From Sphingomonas sp. UV9 (lineage in GTDB: Bacteria > Pseudomonadota > Alphaproteobacteria > Sphingomonadales > Sphingomonadaceae), in assembly GCF_004101245.1 (NCBI RefSeq), contig NZ_SCIN01000002.1:1-64000 (forward strand): a DNA stretch of 64,000 nucleotides. The letters are read 5' to 3'. The notes beneath the pieces are model-generated. The model had not been told where the DNA came from, ran no database searches, and saw nothing but the letters and a program-made list of their open reading frames with translations. The position numbers were made by a program, and so were the translations under genes. Positions 26,268 through 36,164 of the stretch are shown here, one piece after another. Position 1 is the stretch's first letter, and every line of letters begins with the position of its first letter.

Positions 26268-27272
26268 TCAGGACTGGAAATCGAAGCGTTCGCCGACGAG
26301 CTCCTCGCTGAGGCACCAAAGGTGTCGCGCGCGATCCCGATCTAGGGCGTAGGACATCACGCCATCCCGGATGCCGGGCACGTCGTCGATCGCAGCAACT
26401 GCGCAGTTTTCCAGGTAACGGCCGCCGACTCTGTCTGCGTCGGCGACAAGCGCCCAGACCGACGTTGCCGCCATCTGTTGCGGCGACTTGAGCGCGAGCG
26501 GCGCAATCCCGGCGGCTGCGCGGTCGGCGGCGATCTGGCCGAACACCGCGACCACATCGTCCGGCGACAAGTGCCGCAGTAGCGGCGTCTCGCTTGTACC
26601 CGGCATCACGGCGCTCGCTCGCACGCCGCGGTCGCGATGTCGCTGGTCGAATTCGACGGCAAAAAGGATGTTCGCAGTCTTGGAACGTCCATAGGCCTGC
26701 CACCGGTCATAGGTGGTGCGCTCATAATTGGGGTCTTCGAGATCGACGTCAGCGCCGCGATGTCCGTTCGAAGAAAGGCTGATCATGCGACCCCCACTGG
26801 CGATCAGCGCTGCAAGCCGGTTAACCAGCACGAAGTGACCGAGATGATTGGTCCCGAATTGCGTTTCGAAACCTTCGCTCGTCCGGCCGAGGGGTGTAGC
26901 CATCACGCCGGCGTTGGCGATCACGGCGTCGAGCGGCAGCCCTTCGGCGAGCAGCCGGTCCGCACACGCGCGAACGCTGGTCAGCGAAGAAAGGTCGAGC
27001 TGGGCCACGGTTAGTCCTCCTCCGCCGCGCGCCGCTGCCGCGTGGATCGTCGCCAATGCCTCGCCGCTGCTGGTGAGACTGCGCACCGTTCCCAAGACCG
27101 TCACCCCGCGCGCGACGAGCGCCCGCGCGGTTTCCATGCCGACGCCCGAGGACACGCCCGTCACGAGGACGCGCAGGCCCGCCAGATCGACATCGCGCAG
27201 GATATCGTCCGCAGTCTTATGGGCGCCGGCGAGCACGGACGGACCTTCCTGCCCGGGATTCGCGGCGATCAT
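26268..27272 (-). CDS. SDR-family oxidoreductase
   Basis: A 334-residue short-chain dehydrogenase with VLVTGVSSGVGMETARALV, VIANAGVMATP, FGTNHLGHFVLVNRL and the catalytic YGRSK. It has the same architecture as the SDR at 8661-9626, and many motifs coincide. The start overlaps the stop of the aldehyde dehydrogenase gene by four bases, indicating translational coupling. Confidence 0.9.
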   Translation of the reverse strand: MIAANPGQEGPSVLAGAHKTADDILRDVDLAGLRVLVTGVSSGVGMETARALVARGVTVLGTVRSLTSSGEALATIHAAAARGGGGLTVAQLDLSSLTSVRACADRLLAEGLPLDAVIANAGVMATPLGRTSEGFETQFGTNHLGHFVLVNRLAALIASGGRMISLSSNGHRGADVDLEDPNYERTTYDRWQAYGRSKTANILFAVEFDQRHRDRGVRASAVMPGTSETPLLRHLSPDDVVAVFGQIAADRAAAGIAPLALKSPQQMAATSVWALVADADRVGGRYLENCAVAAIDDVPGIRDGVMSYALDRDRARHLWCLSEELVGERFDFQS

Positions 27273-28693
27273 GCGGCTTCCCCCACGATGCTCTTCATTA
27301 ACAGGAAGTCGGCCAGGCCGTATTTCCCGCCTTCATAGCCGTTGCCGGACATTTTGTAGCCGCCGAAGGAACCCCGCGTGCTGCCAAGCCAGCCATTGAT
27401 CGCGACGAGCCCCGCCCGGTTTCGCGGAACGATCCTGGCAGCCTCGGCCGGATCGCCGGAAATGGTCGCCGAGAGACCGAAGTCACTGTCGTTCGCCAGC
27501 GTGATTGCCTCTTCCAGATCGTCGTAGACCGTGAGCGTCGCAACCGGACCGAAGATCTCCTCGCGAAAGATCCGCATCTCAGGCGTGACCCCCGTCAGAA
27601 TGGTCGGCCGAACGAAATACCCGATTGGTCGACCGTCAGGCCGCCCTGGCCCGCCCGCGACGAGGGTTGCACCCTCATCGATGGCCGATTGGATAAGGCT
27701 CTGGATCTTGTCGAACTGGCTCTCGTTGATGACCGGGCCCATATGGTCACCTGGCTTGCCGCCGGCGTCGACCTTCGTCGCGTCAAAAATGGCCTTGAGG
27801 ATCGTTTCGGTTTCCTCGGTCTGACTTCGGTGGACGAGTAACCGCGTTGGCGCAATGCAGCTTTGACCGGCGTTCTCGAGCACGCCTTCGATGGTGGGAG
27901 GCAAGACAGTTGGCAGATCGGCGCCTTGCAGCACGAGGTTTGGCCCCTTGCCGCCAAGTTCCTGATGAACGCGTTTCACGGTGTCGGCCGCCGCTTTCGC
28001 GACGGCAATGCCGCCGCCGGTCGAGCCGGTGAAGCTGACCATATCAACATCGGGATGGCGGCTGAGCGCGTCGCCGATGGTGGAACCCTCGCCCTGAACG
28101 AGGTTGAATACGCCCGCGGGCACGCCTGCCTTAGCAAGGATCTCGGCGAGGATGACAGCAGCGCCGGGTGCTTGACGCGACGGCTTGAGAACGATCGTGT
28201 TACCCGCAGCCAGCGCAGGAACGATCTTCGCGCACATCTGCAGGAGGGGCCAATTCCACGGCGTGATCAAAGCCACCACGCCGATCGGCTCGTGGACAAC
28301 ACGCACGTCCGCCAACTGCTCAGAAAATTCGAATGTGGCGAGGGTGTCGAGCATACCAGTGAAATGCGTTCTGGCGAACGGTGCCTGGCGTTCGCGTACG
28401 AAATCGATAGGTGAGCCGACTTCCGCGCTGATTACGGCGGCCAGATCGGGGATGCGAGCCTCAAATTCTGTGATGATGCGGCGGATGAGGGCCAGCCGCT
28501 CTTCGATGCTGGTTCGAGAATAACTGGCGAAGGCGTTCCGCGCAGCGGCAACGGCCGCATTTACATCGGTTGGCGTGCCGAGCACGATTTCCGACGCGCG
28601 CTGTTCAGTGGACGGATTGATGACGTGGTCAATCGATCCGCCGTCGCTATTGACCCACTCGCCAGCGATGTACTGTTGTAGATAACTGCGCAT
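27269..28693 (-). CDS. Aldehyde dehydrogenase (NAD(P)-dependent)
   Basis: A 474-residue ALDH. The ATG at 28693 follows GGAGG, giving an N-terminus MRSYLQQYIAGEWVN. It has LITPWNWPLLQMCAKIVPAL, KPSRQAPGAA, SFTGSTGGG, the catalytic Glu in HQELGGKGPNLVL and the catalytic Cys in NAGQSCIAPTRLLV, plus EIFGPVATL. It oxidises an aldehyde to an acid; the substrate is not evident. It heads the operon with the SDR and MDR genes, divergent from the AraC regulator, suggesting a catabolic or detoxification cassette. Confidence 0.93.
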   Translation of the reverse strand: MRSYLQQYIAGEWVNSDGGSIDHVINPSTEQRASEIVLGTPTDVNAAVAAARNAFASYSRTSIEERLALIRRIITEFEARIPDLAAVISAEVGSPIDFVRERQAPFARTHFTGMLDTLATFEFSEQLADVRVVHEPIGVVALITPWNWPLLQMCAKIVPALAAGNTIVLKPSRQAPGAAVILAEILAKAGVPAGVFNLVQGEGSTIGDALSRHPDVDMVSFTGSTGGGIAVAKAAADTVKRVHQELGGKGPNLVLQGADLPTVLPPTIEGVLENAGQSCIAPTRLLVHRSQTEETETILKAIFDATKVDAGGKPGDHMGPVINESQFDKIQSLIQSAIDEGATLVAGGPGRPDGRPIGYFVRPTILTGVTPEMRIFREEIFGPVATLTVYDDLEEAITLANDSDFGLSATISGDPAEAARIVPRNRAGLVAINGWLGSTRGSFGGYKMSGNGYEGGKYGLADFLLMKSIVGEAA

Positions 28694-28887
28694 ATGATCC
28701 TCCATTTCAGTAGGTACGAGGTGAACCGGCGGGCCGGCCATCTGCTGCCCGGCCGGCCCGCGAACCGCGTTGCCTGTCCCTGAAGGTGGCGGTGAGGCGC
28801 AGTTGCTTGAATGTCGGATACGATCAGGTTTTTGCCCAATCCGATCGCAATCTTGCCGTGGGGCATCGGACTGCTCAGATAGCCCTC

Positions 28888-29787
28888 ATGAAAGACCTGC
28901 TCGAACAGATGCGAGACCGTGCGCTGCGCCATACGGATCAGTCTCAGATGACTACGGCCGTGCCACGGCTGAGCATCGCCATTTTTCGCGGGGCGCCGGT
29001 ACCGGAGAACACGATGTGTGGTGTCGGGATCTGTCTGGTCGTCCAGGGCCGGAAACAGTTGTCGCTCGGTGAGGAGTTTCTCATCCAAGGTCGCGGTCGA
29101 TCATTCGCTTCGCTGGTGGAGTTGCCGGCGACACGTTGTCTCTACGAGACGAGGCTGCGCGAGCCCTATGTGGCCGTGGGTCTTACGATCGACCGGAGCC
29201 TCCTTCGGCAATTGCTGGCCGAGACCTCGGGTCCGATTGGCGTTCCCCCCACCGAGAGTTTCAGCCTCGACGACAGCTCGTCTGCGCTGCTCGAGGCTTG
29301 GAATCAGCATATGGCGCTGCTCGACGCGCCGGCCGACGTCCCTGCTCTGGCAGTGCCTCGCGAGCGTGAGCTTCTGTATAGGCTCCTTCAGAGCCGCCAC
29401 GGTGGCCTATTGCGCCAATATGCGCGGGATGACGGCGTCCTTACGCAGATCAACCGGGTGATCGACTGGATGCGAGCACATTTCGATCAACCGCTACCTG
29501 CACGTACGCTCGCCGGGCTCGCCGGCATGAGCTTGCCGGCGTTCAATCGGCATTTCCGGCAGGCAACGGCGACCAGTCCGCTGCAGTATCAAAAGGCCCT
29601 AAGACTGCAGGCGGCACGACATCTTCTTTCCCGTGACAACGGCGTCTCGCAGGCAGCACGCGCAGTCGGCTACGAAAGTGCGTCTCAATTTAGTCGCGAA
29701 TATTCGCGCACGTTTCATCGCTCGCCCAAGCAGGATGCCCTCTTCATGCGGGAGGGCGAGAAGGGCCTCCTGAATGTCATGATTTAA
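28888..29787 (+). CDS. AraC-family transcriptional regulator
   Basis: About 299 residues from the ATG at 28888. The N-terminal AraC-binding-type domain has FRGAPVPENTMCGVGICLVV and YVAVGLTIDRSLLRQLL. The C-terminal double helix-turn-helix has LAGLAGMSLPAFNRHFRQAT, SPLQYQKALRLQAARHLLS and VGYESASQFSREYSRTF. It is divergent from the aldehyde dehydrogenase operon, which it likely activates. This subfamily (AraC_N, PF06719) often sits beside aldehyde or oxidoreductase genes. Confidence 0.92.
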   Translation: MKDLLEQMRDRALRHTDQSQMTTAVPRLSIAIFRGAPVPENTMCGVGICLVVQGRKQLSLGEEFLIQGRGRSFASLVELPATRCLYETRLREPYVAVGLTIDRSLLRQLLAETSGPIGVPPTESFSLDDSSSALLEAWNQHMALLDAPADVPALAVPRERELLYRLLQSRHGGLLRQYARDDGVLTQINRVIDWMRAHFDQPLPARTLAGLAGMSLPAFNRHFRQATATSPLQYQKALRLQAARHLLSRDNGVSQAARAVGYESASQFSREYSRTFHRSPKQDALFMREGEKGLLNVMI

Positions 29788-29810
29788 GGCTGAAGCCCAC
29801 CCGCTTAGCT

Positions 29811-29857
29811 GAGGGGCCCCCGGTTTCTCATCCAACTTGGGACGAGTTTCCGGCATT
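29811..29857 (+). repeat. Direct repeat, copy 2
   Basis: GAGGGGCCCCCGGTTTCTC, then CCAACTTGG and GAGTTTCCGGC. Same orientation as the copy at 24026, about 5.8 kb away, and immediately downstream of the AraC gene. Confidence 0.75.
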
Positions 29858-30441
29858 CATTCGGCGGTTTTCGACGATCGCCCGTCTCCGAAGGCCCTTC
29901 TGCGACCGCCACGTTTACCGAAGTAAACCATTCGGTCAGCTTGGCGACAATTGCTCCGGTCGTGCAGACTACCGCAATGCCATCTTCGGAGTTAGGCCAG
30001 CGACCACTGCTTGCAAGGTCTGCACCTGGCCCTGCTCGAACAGCGGCACCTGGCTGCGCCCCGTGCCCGCGAGCGTCAACTTGACTTTCATTCCAGCCTG
30101 ATCGTCTTGCCGGCGCCGTTGGCTAGGCAGTCAACTCGTTGCCGTCGCCAATCCTATTGGAATCAGCATCCGTCATTTTCGTAGCGCGTCCGAACCTCCG
30201 GCCTTCCTCACGGAGCCGGGAGGACCTCACGGCGGATGGATATTCGGTGATGATCGACTCGTCGGATGTTCGATCGCTGAAAACGCCCGACATCAACGCA
30301 ATATCAGGATCACCCCGTGCTTCTCCCCGGATCGCTTTCGGTCAGGATCGCAGCTCGATTGAGATCGCAGAAAGCGAGAGCCAACCTCTATCGATGCCGG
30401 TCGTTCGGCATCCGTCGGCGCAGAGGTCCACAGCCGCTCGC
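29858..30441. other. No supported gene
   Basis: About 580 bases. A short minus-strand frame near 29970-30091 (MKVKLTLAGTGRSQVPLFEQ) has gene-like codon use but is cut by stops and matches nothing I recognise. The rest appears non-coding. Confidence 0.4.
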
Positions 30442-30933
30442 TCAACTAGGCCGATCGTCACATTGGGTGATGCCGTCCGAGCCGAGAACATCGCCCGGGA
30501 CTTCGGCGTCCGTATCGCGCAACGCGAACAGCGCTCGCAGGTCGGCCGGCCGGGTTGACAGGTCCGCGATCGTGTAGCAGTCGAGCGTGTTGAGGAACGC
30601 CTGAGTCGCCTCTGCCAGGACGCGGGGCAGGCCACACGCTGGGGCGATCACGCATCCACCACATTCCACCAGACTAAAGCCGCCTTCTGTATGGCGTACC
30701 AACTCGCCGACGTTGATATCCGCCGCGGGCCGCGCCAGACGCAAACCGCCGTTCCGCCCGCGGATCGTCTCCACGAAGCCCGCACGGCTTAGGCCCTGGA
30801 CGACCTTCATCAGGTGGTTCTGCGAGATCAGATAGCGCGACGCGATCCGACCGATCGAGGCCAGTTCGTTCTCGTGCACGGCGAGATGGATCAGCACGCG
30901 AAGCGCATAATCGGTGTACCGGGTCAGCTTCAT
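30442..30933 (-). CDS. nsrR: Rrf2-family nitric-oxide-sensing repressor NsrR
   Basis: A 163-residue winged-helix protein. It starts MKLTRYTDYALRVLIHLAV and has the Rrf2 recognition helix ISQNHLMKVVQGLSRAGFV with VETIRGRNGGLRLA as the wing. Three cysteines (C91, C94, C100 in ECGGCVIAPACGLPRVL) are the iron-sulfur ligands typical of NsrR. It is divergent from hmp, the classical NsrR target. The last ~25 residues after LFALRDTD are longer than usual. The ATG at 30933 was chosen by family start. Confidence 0.9.
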   Translation of the reverse strand: MKLTRYTDYALRVLIHLAVHENELASIGRIASRYLISQNHLMKVVQGLSRAGFVETIRGRNGGLRLARPAADINVGELVRHTEGGFSLVECGGCVIAPACGLPRVLAEATQAFLNTLDCYTIADLSTRPADLRALFALRDTDAEVPGDVLGSDGITQCDDRPS

Positions 30934-30986
30934 AAGAGTTCGCCAATACAGGTATTTGACTTGCATGTATATGGCGCCCTAATAGA

Positions 30987-31001
30987 GGTATCACGAATAC
31001 C
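30987..31001. promoter_or_regulatory. Operator candidate in the nsrR-hmp divergent region
   Basis: GGTAT and ATACC form an inverted repeat with a five-base spacer, 18 bases before the hmp start. A second partly symmetric stretch, GGTATTTGACTTGCATGTAT, lies at about 30951-30970 near the nsrR start. Either could be the NsrR site; the canonical NsrR motif is also built on T-rich ATGCAT-type half-sites. Confidence 0.45.
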
Positions 31002-31018
31002 CCTTATTGGAGTCGTCC

Positions 31019-32212
31019 ATGTCCGCGTCGCCGTCCCTGCAAACAATCGCCATCGTAAAGGCTACCGTTGTGGCGCTGGAAGAACATGGCGGCGCCATCA
31101 CGGGCGCGATGTATCGTCGGCTCTTCGAGGACGCAGGCATCGCCGGTTTATTCAACACAGCCAATCAGAAGAACGGCGCACAGGTTCATGCCCTGGCAAG
31201 CGCTGTCCTTGCCTACGCCCGCAACATCGAGAATCTTGGCGTCCTCGGGCCTACGGTCGAACGGATCGCCCAAAAGCATATCGGCTACGCCATCAGGACC
31301 GAGCATTATCCGTACGTCGCAACGGCCCTGCTTGGCGCGATCGAGGAAGTGCTGGGCGACGCCGCCACTCCGGAGGTCCTCGCCGCATGGGGCGAGGCAT
31401 ATTGGTTTCTCGCCGGTATTCTGACGGGGCGCGAAGAAACGATCCGCACGGAGATCATGACGCATGAGGGCGGGTGGACCGATTGGCGCGGGTTCGTCAT
31501 CGCCGAACGACGGCCAGAAAGCGAAGGCATCGTGTCCTTCGTTCTCAAGCCCGTAGATGGTCGTCCGGTGCTACGCCATCTTGCGGGTCAGTATCTCACG
31601 TTTCGCTTCGACGCTGCGGGCTTGCCCGGACTGAAGCGCAACTTTTCAATCTCGTCCGGCCCCAGCGACGATTATTATCGCATCACCGTCAAGCGGCAGG
31701 CGGACGGGGGTGCGTCGGCATTTCTGCACGATCATGGCTTCCCTGGCGCGATCGTCGAGACCACGCCGCCTGCCGGCGACTTCTTTCTCGCCGACGTGCC
31801 TGACCGCCCGATCGTACTGCTGTCCGGCGGCGTGGGACTGACGCCGATGGTCAGCATGATGGAGATGATCGCGCACGCGCATTCGTCCGCTCGCGTCTGG
31901 TACGTTCACGGCACGGCGAGCCGCGAGGCGCATGCCCTCGATGCGCACATTCGCGAACTGGCGGAGCTGCACGGCGGAACACGGGTCCATACCTTCTACG
32001 AACGGCGAGGCGAAGCGGACGATGCGGAAGCCGGGCTGGTCACGATCGAGTGGTTGAAGGCCAACACGCCGTTCGAAGAAGCCGACTTCTACCTCTGCGG
32101 TCCGCGTCCCTTTCTGCGCTCCTTCGTTCCCGGTCTGATCGAAGCGGGCATACCATCGGACCAGGTCCACTACGAACTGTTCGGTCCGACTGATGAAGCG
32201 TTTGCGGCATAG
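31019..32212 (+). CDS. hmp: Flavohaemoglobin / nitric oxide dioxygenase
   Basis: A 397-residue three-domain enzyme that oxidises NO to nitrate using O2 and NADPH. The globin domain spans residues ~5-140, with proximal His87 in AQKHIGYAIRTEHYPYV, Tyr32 and Gln55. The FAD domain has GQYLTFRF and RNFSISSGPSDDYY. The NAD domain has LLSGGVGLTPMVSMM and ends YLCGPRPFL and VHYELFGP. The ATG at 31019 follows TTGGAG. It leads a three-gene unit with nitronate monooxygenase and a tautomerase, opposite nsrR. Confidence 0.95.
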   Translation: MSASPSLQTIAIVKATVVALEEHGGAITGAMYRRLFEDAGIAGLFNTANQKNGAQVHALASAVLAYARNIENLGVLGPTVERIAQKHIGYAIRTEHYPYVATALLGAIEEVLGDAATPEVLAAWGEAYWFLAGILTGREETIRTEIMTHEGGWTDWRGFVIAERRPESEGIVSFVLKPVDGRPVLRHLAGQYLTFRFDAAGLPGLKRNFSISSGPSDDYYRITVKRQADGGASAFLHDHGFPGAIVETTPPAGDFFLADVPDRPIVLLSGGVGLTPMVSMMEMIAHAHSSARVWYVHGTASREAHALDAHIRELAELHGGTRVHTFYERRGEADDAEAGLVTIEWLKANTPFEEADFYLCGPRPFLRSFVPGLIEAGIPSDQVHYELFGPTDEAFAA

Positions 32213-32221
32213 GAGGAAAGA

Positions 32222-33295
32222 ATGCTCAACCGGCTCAACATGACGTTGCCAATCGTTCAGGCTCCTATGGCTGGCGTCTCGACACCGACACTGGCAGCAA
32301 CGGTCTCGAATGCCGGCGGGCTTGGATCGATTGGGGTCGGCGCGACCGACGCCGACGGTGCCCGCGCGATGATCGAAGAAACTCGAGCGCGCATCGATCG
32401 CATCGACGGCGCCTTCAACGTCAATGTGTTCGTCCACGCCAGCCCCACGGCTGATTCGGAGCGCGAACGCGCATGGCTGGAATGGCTTGCGCCGTTGTTC
32501 GCCGAATTCGACGCCGAGCCGCCCAAGGCGCTCCGTACGATCTATAGGAGCTTTGCCGACGATGCCGACATGCTGGAGACGCTGCTCGCGTTGAAGCCTC
32601 CCGTCGTCAGCTTCCATTTTGGCTTACCGCCCGCAGATGCGCTCTCCGCCCTTCGCGCGCGCGGCATCTACCTGATGGCGACAGCCACCAGCTTGGAGGA
32701 AGCGCACGAGATCGAAGCGGCGAGGATCGACGCTATCGTGGCGCAGGGCATCGAGGCGGGCGGACACCGAGGCGTCTTCGATCCGGCAAAGCCCGACGAT
32801 GCTCTCGGTACGCTGGCGCTAACGCGCCTGCTGGTGCGGAAGACGAAACTGCCTGTCATCGCTGCGGGCGGGATCATGGATGGGGCAGGCATCGCGGCGG
32901 CCCTAGACCTCGGCGCGGTCGCAGCGCAACTCGGTACTGCGTTCGTAGCCTGTCCGGAGTCCGCCGCCGATGATGCCTACCGCGCGGCATTGAACGGTCC
33001 GGGAGCGTATCGCACAACCCTGACGTCGTTGATCTCCGGACGCCCTGCGCGGGCGATCGCCAATCGTTTCACGGCGTTGATCGAACAACTGTCCGAGCGG
33101 CGGCCGCCCGACTACCCCATTGCATACGACGCCGGCAAAGCCCTGCACACTGTTGCACGAGCGCGCGATGAACACGGCTTCGGGGCGCAATGGGCGGGGC
33201 AGGGGGCACCGCTTGCGCGCGCCATGCCTGCTGCCACTCTCGTTGAAACACTTAAGGACGAGCTGTACGCCGTCCGCACTCGGAAGGACCGGTAA
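32222..33295 (+). CDS. Nitronate monooxygenase family FMN enzyme
   Basis: A 357-residue TIM-barrel flavoenzyme. It starts [20 protein letters not shown], with [13 protein letters not shown] and the hallmark [13 protein letters not shown] (active-site His), then [21 protein letters not shown], the FMN-phosphate region. It oxidises nitronates such as propionate 3-nitronate or alkyl nitronates. Nine bases downstream of hmp and overlapping the tautomerase start by one base, so the unit couples NO and nitronate handling. Confidence 0.92.
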   Translation: MLNRLNMTLPIVQAPMAGVSTPTLAATVSNAGGLGSIGVGATDADGARAMIEETRARIDRIDGAFNVNVFVHASPTADSERERAWLEWLAPLFAEFDAEPPKALRTIYRSFADDADMLETLLALKPPVVSFHFGLPPADALSALRARGIYLMATATSLEEAHEIEAARIDAIVAQGIEAGGHRGVFDPAKPDDALGTLALTRLLVRKTKLPVIAAGGIMDGAGIAAALDLGAVAAQLGTAFVACPESAADDAYRAALNGPGAYRTTLTSLISGRPARAIANRFTALIEQLSERRPPDYPIAYDAGKALHTVARARDEHGFGAQWAGQGAPLARAMPAATLVETLKDELYAVRTRKDR

Positions 33296-33684
33296 TGCCG
33301 CTGCTCAACATCCATATCGTGAAGGGCCGTCCGGCAGAGGCCGTCGCCGAACTACAGCAGGTGATTCATGAAGCGATGATAGAAGCGTTCCAGGTGCCGG
33401 TCCGTGACCGCTATCAGATCGTCATCGAGCATGAAGCCTCCCACCTGATCATGGAGGATACTGGGCTTGGCTTCGAGCGTACCGGGCAGCGTGTTCTGAT
33501 TCAGATGACGACGCGTCCGCGCTCGCAGGAGATGAAGCAGGCATTCTATGGGGCGGTGACGCGGGGCCTTGCCGAACGCTGCGACGTTGCGCCGCAGGAC
33601 GTGATGTTCTCCGTGCTCGAGAACAGCGACGCGGACTGGAGCTTCGGATTCGGGAAGGCGCAGTTTCTCACTGGCGACCTGTGA
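33295..33684 (+). CDS. Tautomerase-superfamily protein
   Basis: A 129-residue protein. Removal of Met exposes Pro ([13 protein letters not shown]), the general base of 4-oxalocrotonate tautomerase-type enzymes. The two beta-alpha-beta units are visible (first around VAELQQVIHEAM, second around MKQAFYGAVTRGLAERCDV, with VMFSVLENS). The ATG shares its A with the nitronate monooxygenase stop (TAATG), so the genes are coupled. Substrate unknown. Confidence 0.88.
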   Translation: MPLLNIHIVKGRPAEAVAELQQVIHEAMIEAFQVPVRDRYQIVIEHEASHLIMEDTGLGFERTGQRVLIQMTTRPRSQEMKQAFYGAVTRGLAERCDVAPQDVMFSVLENSDADWSFGFGKAQFLTGDL

Positions 33685-34797
33685 ATGCGGGAGGGCCCAT
33701 CCTACCGATCGTGTCGATGCTGCTACTGGCGGGAAACCGTTCGGTTTCGTCGATCAACGACCACTGGCGCTGCGCGGGGGGCGTCGCTGGGAAACCTGGT
33801 TCTACACCCCGTGCGCGCTTGATCCCCATCGTGCTGTTCCGGGCCGATCCATCTCAAGCTTTGTGAGTCCTAAGCCCCCTTTCAAAGTACCAGGCTCCCT
33901 TCTTCGCAAGCCGTTGCATAGTCAGCGACGCCTTGCACACCGATCGTGTGAGCGTTGAAATCGTGATGGAAGTCGGAGAAGCACCGTTCGTAGCTTCGGG
34001 TCGATTACCGCCTGCGGAACGATGCAAAGCAATGCCATGACATCCGAAACTTCTAGCACTATGCGACCGCTTCGTAGACGGGCGGAAAACGATCTCGAAC
34101 TGCTATGCCGAAGTCGATAACAGGATTGCCTCAACAAGGATTGTGGCACGGCGGCGTGGCATCGGTCACGGCGTGCGGATCTTGGATCGCGCGCTTCGGG
34201 ACTTCTCCTCCGTGAAATGGCGTACACCGCCATTTCACGCCTGTGCGCAACGAACGTCACTCCTCAGACCGCTAGCGTGTTTGTCTACGCTTCTGCCGCT
34301 ATCTGCTTCCTCGGAGCGAGTGCCGGCGGCGTGCTGACGATGCTCGGCCACCATCTGCTCGATGGCATCGAGGTCGGCGAGCGCTGGTGGCCCCGAACTC
34401 GTGACACCTTCCTGTCCCCGGAGAACTCGAAGTCATGAATACGATGGAGCCCGCAATGCCGGTCGTCGGACGCGATGCCGACGGCAGCCGGACCGTACGC
34501 GAGAGTGCGGGAGCGATGCTGGGACGTTTCGCCTCGACCCAAGCTGCACAGCGCTTTGCGCAAGGGGAGCGACGCGACCGTACCGCCAACGAGATCGCCA
34601 CGTCCGCAGGGTTTCGGCCGCGGATCTCCGGCCGTCTGAGCCTACGCAACGCCGCGACGTTGAGAACGAGAAAGCAGCCGAGGGCTTTCAGCGCGATCGG
34701 CTTCGCGACTGTCTCCCTCGGATTCCTGATCGGGACAGCCGGAACAGCGATAGAGGACGTCGGGGCAACGTCGATCGCTCCCCGACGCGGTAATTTA
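33685..34797. other. Long region without a defensible gene
   Basis: About 1.1 kb. Frames at 34217-34438 (one membrane-like stretch, FVYASAAICFLGASAGGVL) and 34435-34812 (plus strand) overlap by an ATGA but show no family resemblance. No clear relic was identified on either strand. An inverted GAAATGGCG/CGCCATTTC pair lies at about 34213-34238. Confidence 0.4.
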
Positions 34798-35781
34798 TTA
34801 GCGCGAGAGTAGATAGAGCTTCTTCTGACGAAAATCCCAGACTGTTTTATACTGTTTTAGGAAGGCGTAACCGAGCTCAAGTTCGGTGTTTTCGGTCACG
34901 CCAATTGATTTCGATGCTGGTGACGGCCCTTTCTGAACCTCGAGTGACTGCAGCGTAATATCTACCATGTTGGCAATCCGAACACCGGTTGTATCAAACG
35001 CATCGGGTTCTGACGTCGGCTTGAGATGGCCATTCGCAAGTAGGCCGGTTCTATCCGCGTTCGAAATGTAAAGCGCCCCGTTCATGCCGGTATCGAGACT
35101 GACAATTGCATCCAACCCGCCGATTTGGGCCATTAATAGTGGATGATTGGGTAGCTTGCGTGTCTGGAAAGGCAGAACGACAACGACCTTTTCTCCGCGA
35201 AGATACTGCTGCGGCCCCTTTTTATAGAACGTCGCCCTTGATCGCCTGTAATCCAATTTCAAGGCATGATCCCTGAAAAAGTTGTAACCGATCCAGCCAA
35301 GGAAGTCTGGCGTGATCCCTTCCAGCATCCGCGCATCTTGGCTTCTCACGCTGGTCACGCGGGGAAAGCGCATGTTGGCAATACGAATATCGTCTACGGC
35401 TGCATGCAGGCGGATGTCGAAGGTCTGTCCACTACCGAAGAAGCCGCTGCCGATCCGGGTTCCGCCGCTCAGCTGCACCCGATGATCATTGATAACAAGG
35501 GCGTCTCGCATGCCCGTGTCGAGCATGAACTTGCCCTTGATACCGGCGATTTCCCCCTGCACGAACGGAAATTCTCGCACCATAACGATCGGCAGGGTCA
35601 CGGTAGCGCTGGTAAGCTGCGCCTCTGGCGCTCGGTTCGATACTGAAGGTGTGACCTGGCCCGAAGCAGCAGATATCGGCGAGTTGAGGTTCACAACGAA
35701 AGTGGCCGAGGTAAGCGCGGCAGCTGCACAAGCCAACCTGCTTCCCGCAGTCACGCCGCCCGCTAACTTTATTTTGCTCAT
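34798..35781 (-). CDS. Retropepsin-like aspartyl protease with two DTG motifs
   Basis: A 327-residue exported protein from the ATG at 35781. A signal peptide (LACAAAALTSATFVVNL) precedes two catalytic-type motifs: KFMLDTGMRDALVIN and AIVSLDTGMNGALYIS. Each lies in its own pepsin-like lobe, so the chain could be a single-chain dimer. YLRGEKVVVVLPF joins the lobes. It ends WDFRQKKLYLLSR. Probably periplasmic. Longer upstream frames lack a good start. Nothing adjacent indicates a substrate. Confidence 0.8.
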   Translation of the reverse strand: MSKIKLAGGVTAGSRLACAAAALTSATFVVNLNSPISAASGQVTPSVSNRAPEAQLTSATVTLPIVMVREFPFVQGEIAGIKGKFMLDTGMRDALVINDHRVQLSGGTRIGSGFFGSGQTFDIRLHAAVDDIRIANMRFPRVTSVRSQDARMLEGITPDFLGWIGYNFFRDHALKLDYRRSRATFYKKGPQQYLRGEKVVVVLPFQTRKLPNHPLLMAQIGGLDAIVSLDTGMNGALYISNADRTGLLANGHLKPTSEPDAFDTTGVRIANMVDITLQSLEVQKGPSPASKSIGVTENTELELGYAFLKQYKTVWDFRQKKLYLLSR

Positions 35782-36164
35782 ATGGCTCTGTTGCAAGATC
35801 GATGGCTCCAAGGCGAATAGCCTACGCGTCACCGCGCCGAATGCATACCTATTCTCATCGCGCTGTATTTGATGGCGGTTTTTCGTCAACGTCGGCCATT
35901 CTTGAAATGGTGTCTTTTTGCCGGAATGCTTGGCATGTATCGTGGACACCTCGCTGTTAGGGCGCCGGGTCATCCGCGAACTGAGCACCTGCGTCGAACG
36001 GCACGGGCTACCCATGGTGGCATGGACGTGTCGCAGTCGCGCAAGCTAAAGGTCCGTGAACGCGAGCGCACGACTGAAGGGGCATTTGACTAATGCTATG
36101 CTCGGCAATGCAGTGCGGAACGAGGTTGCGTAAATAAAAGGTGAGGCCCGCTTGCCGAAGGGCT
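35782..36164. other. Intergenic region, no gene seen
   Basis: About 380 bases upstream of the aspartyl protease gene, presumably holding its promoter. No protein-like frame was identified. Confidence 0.45.
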
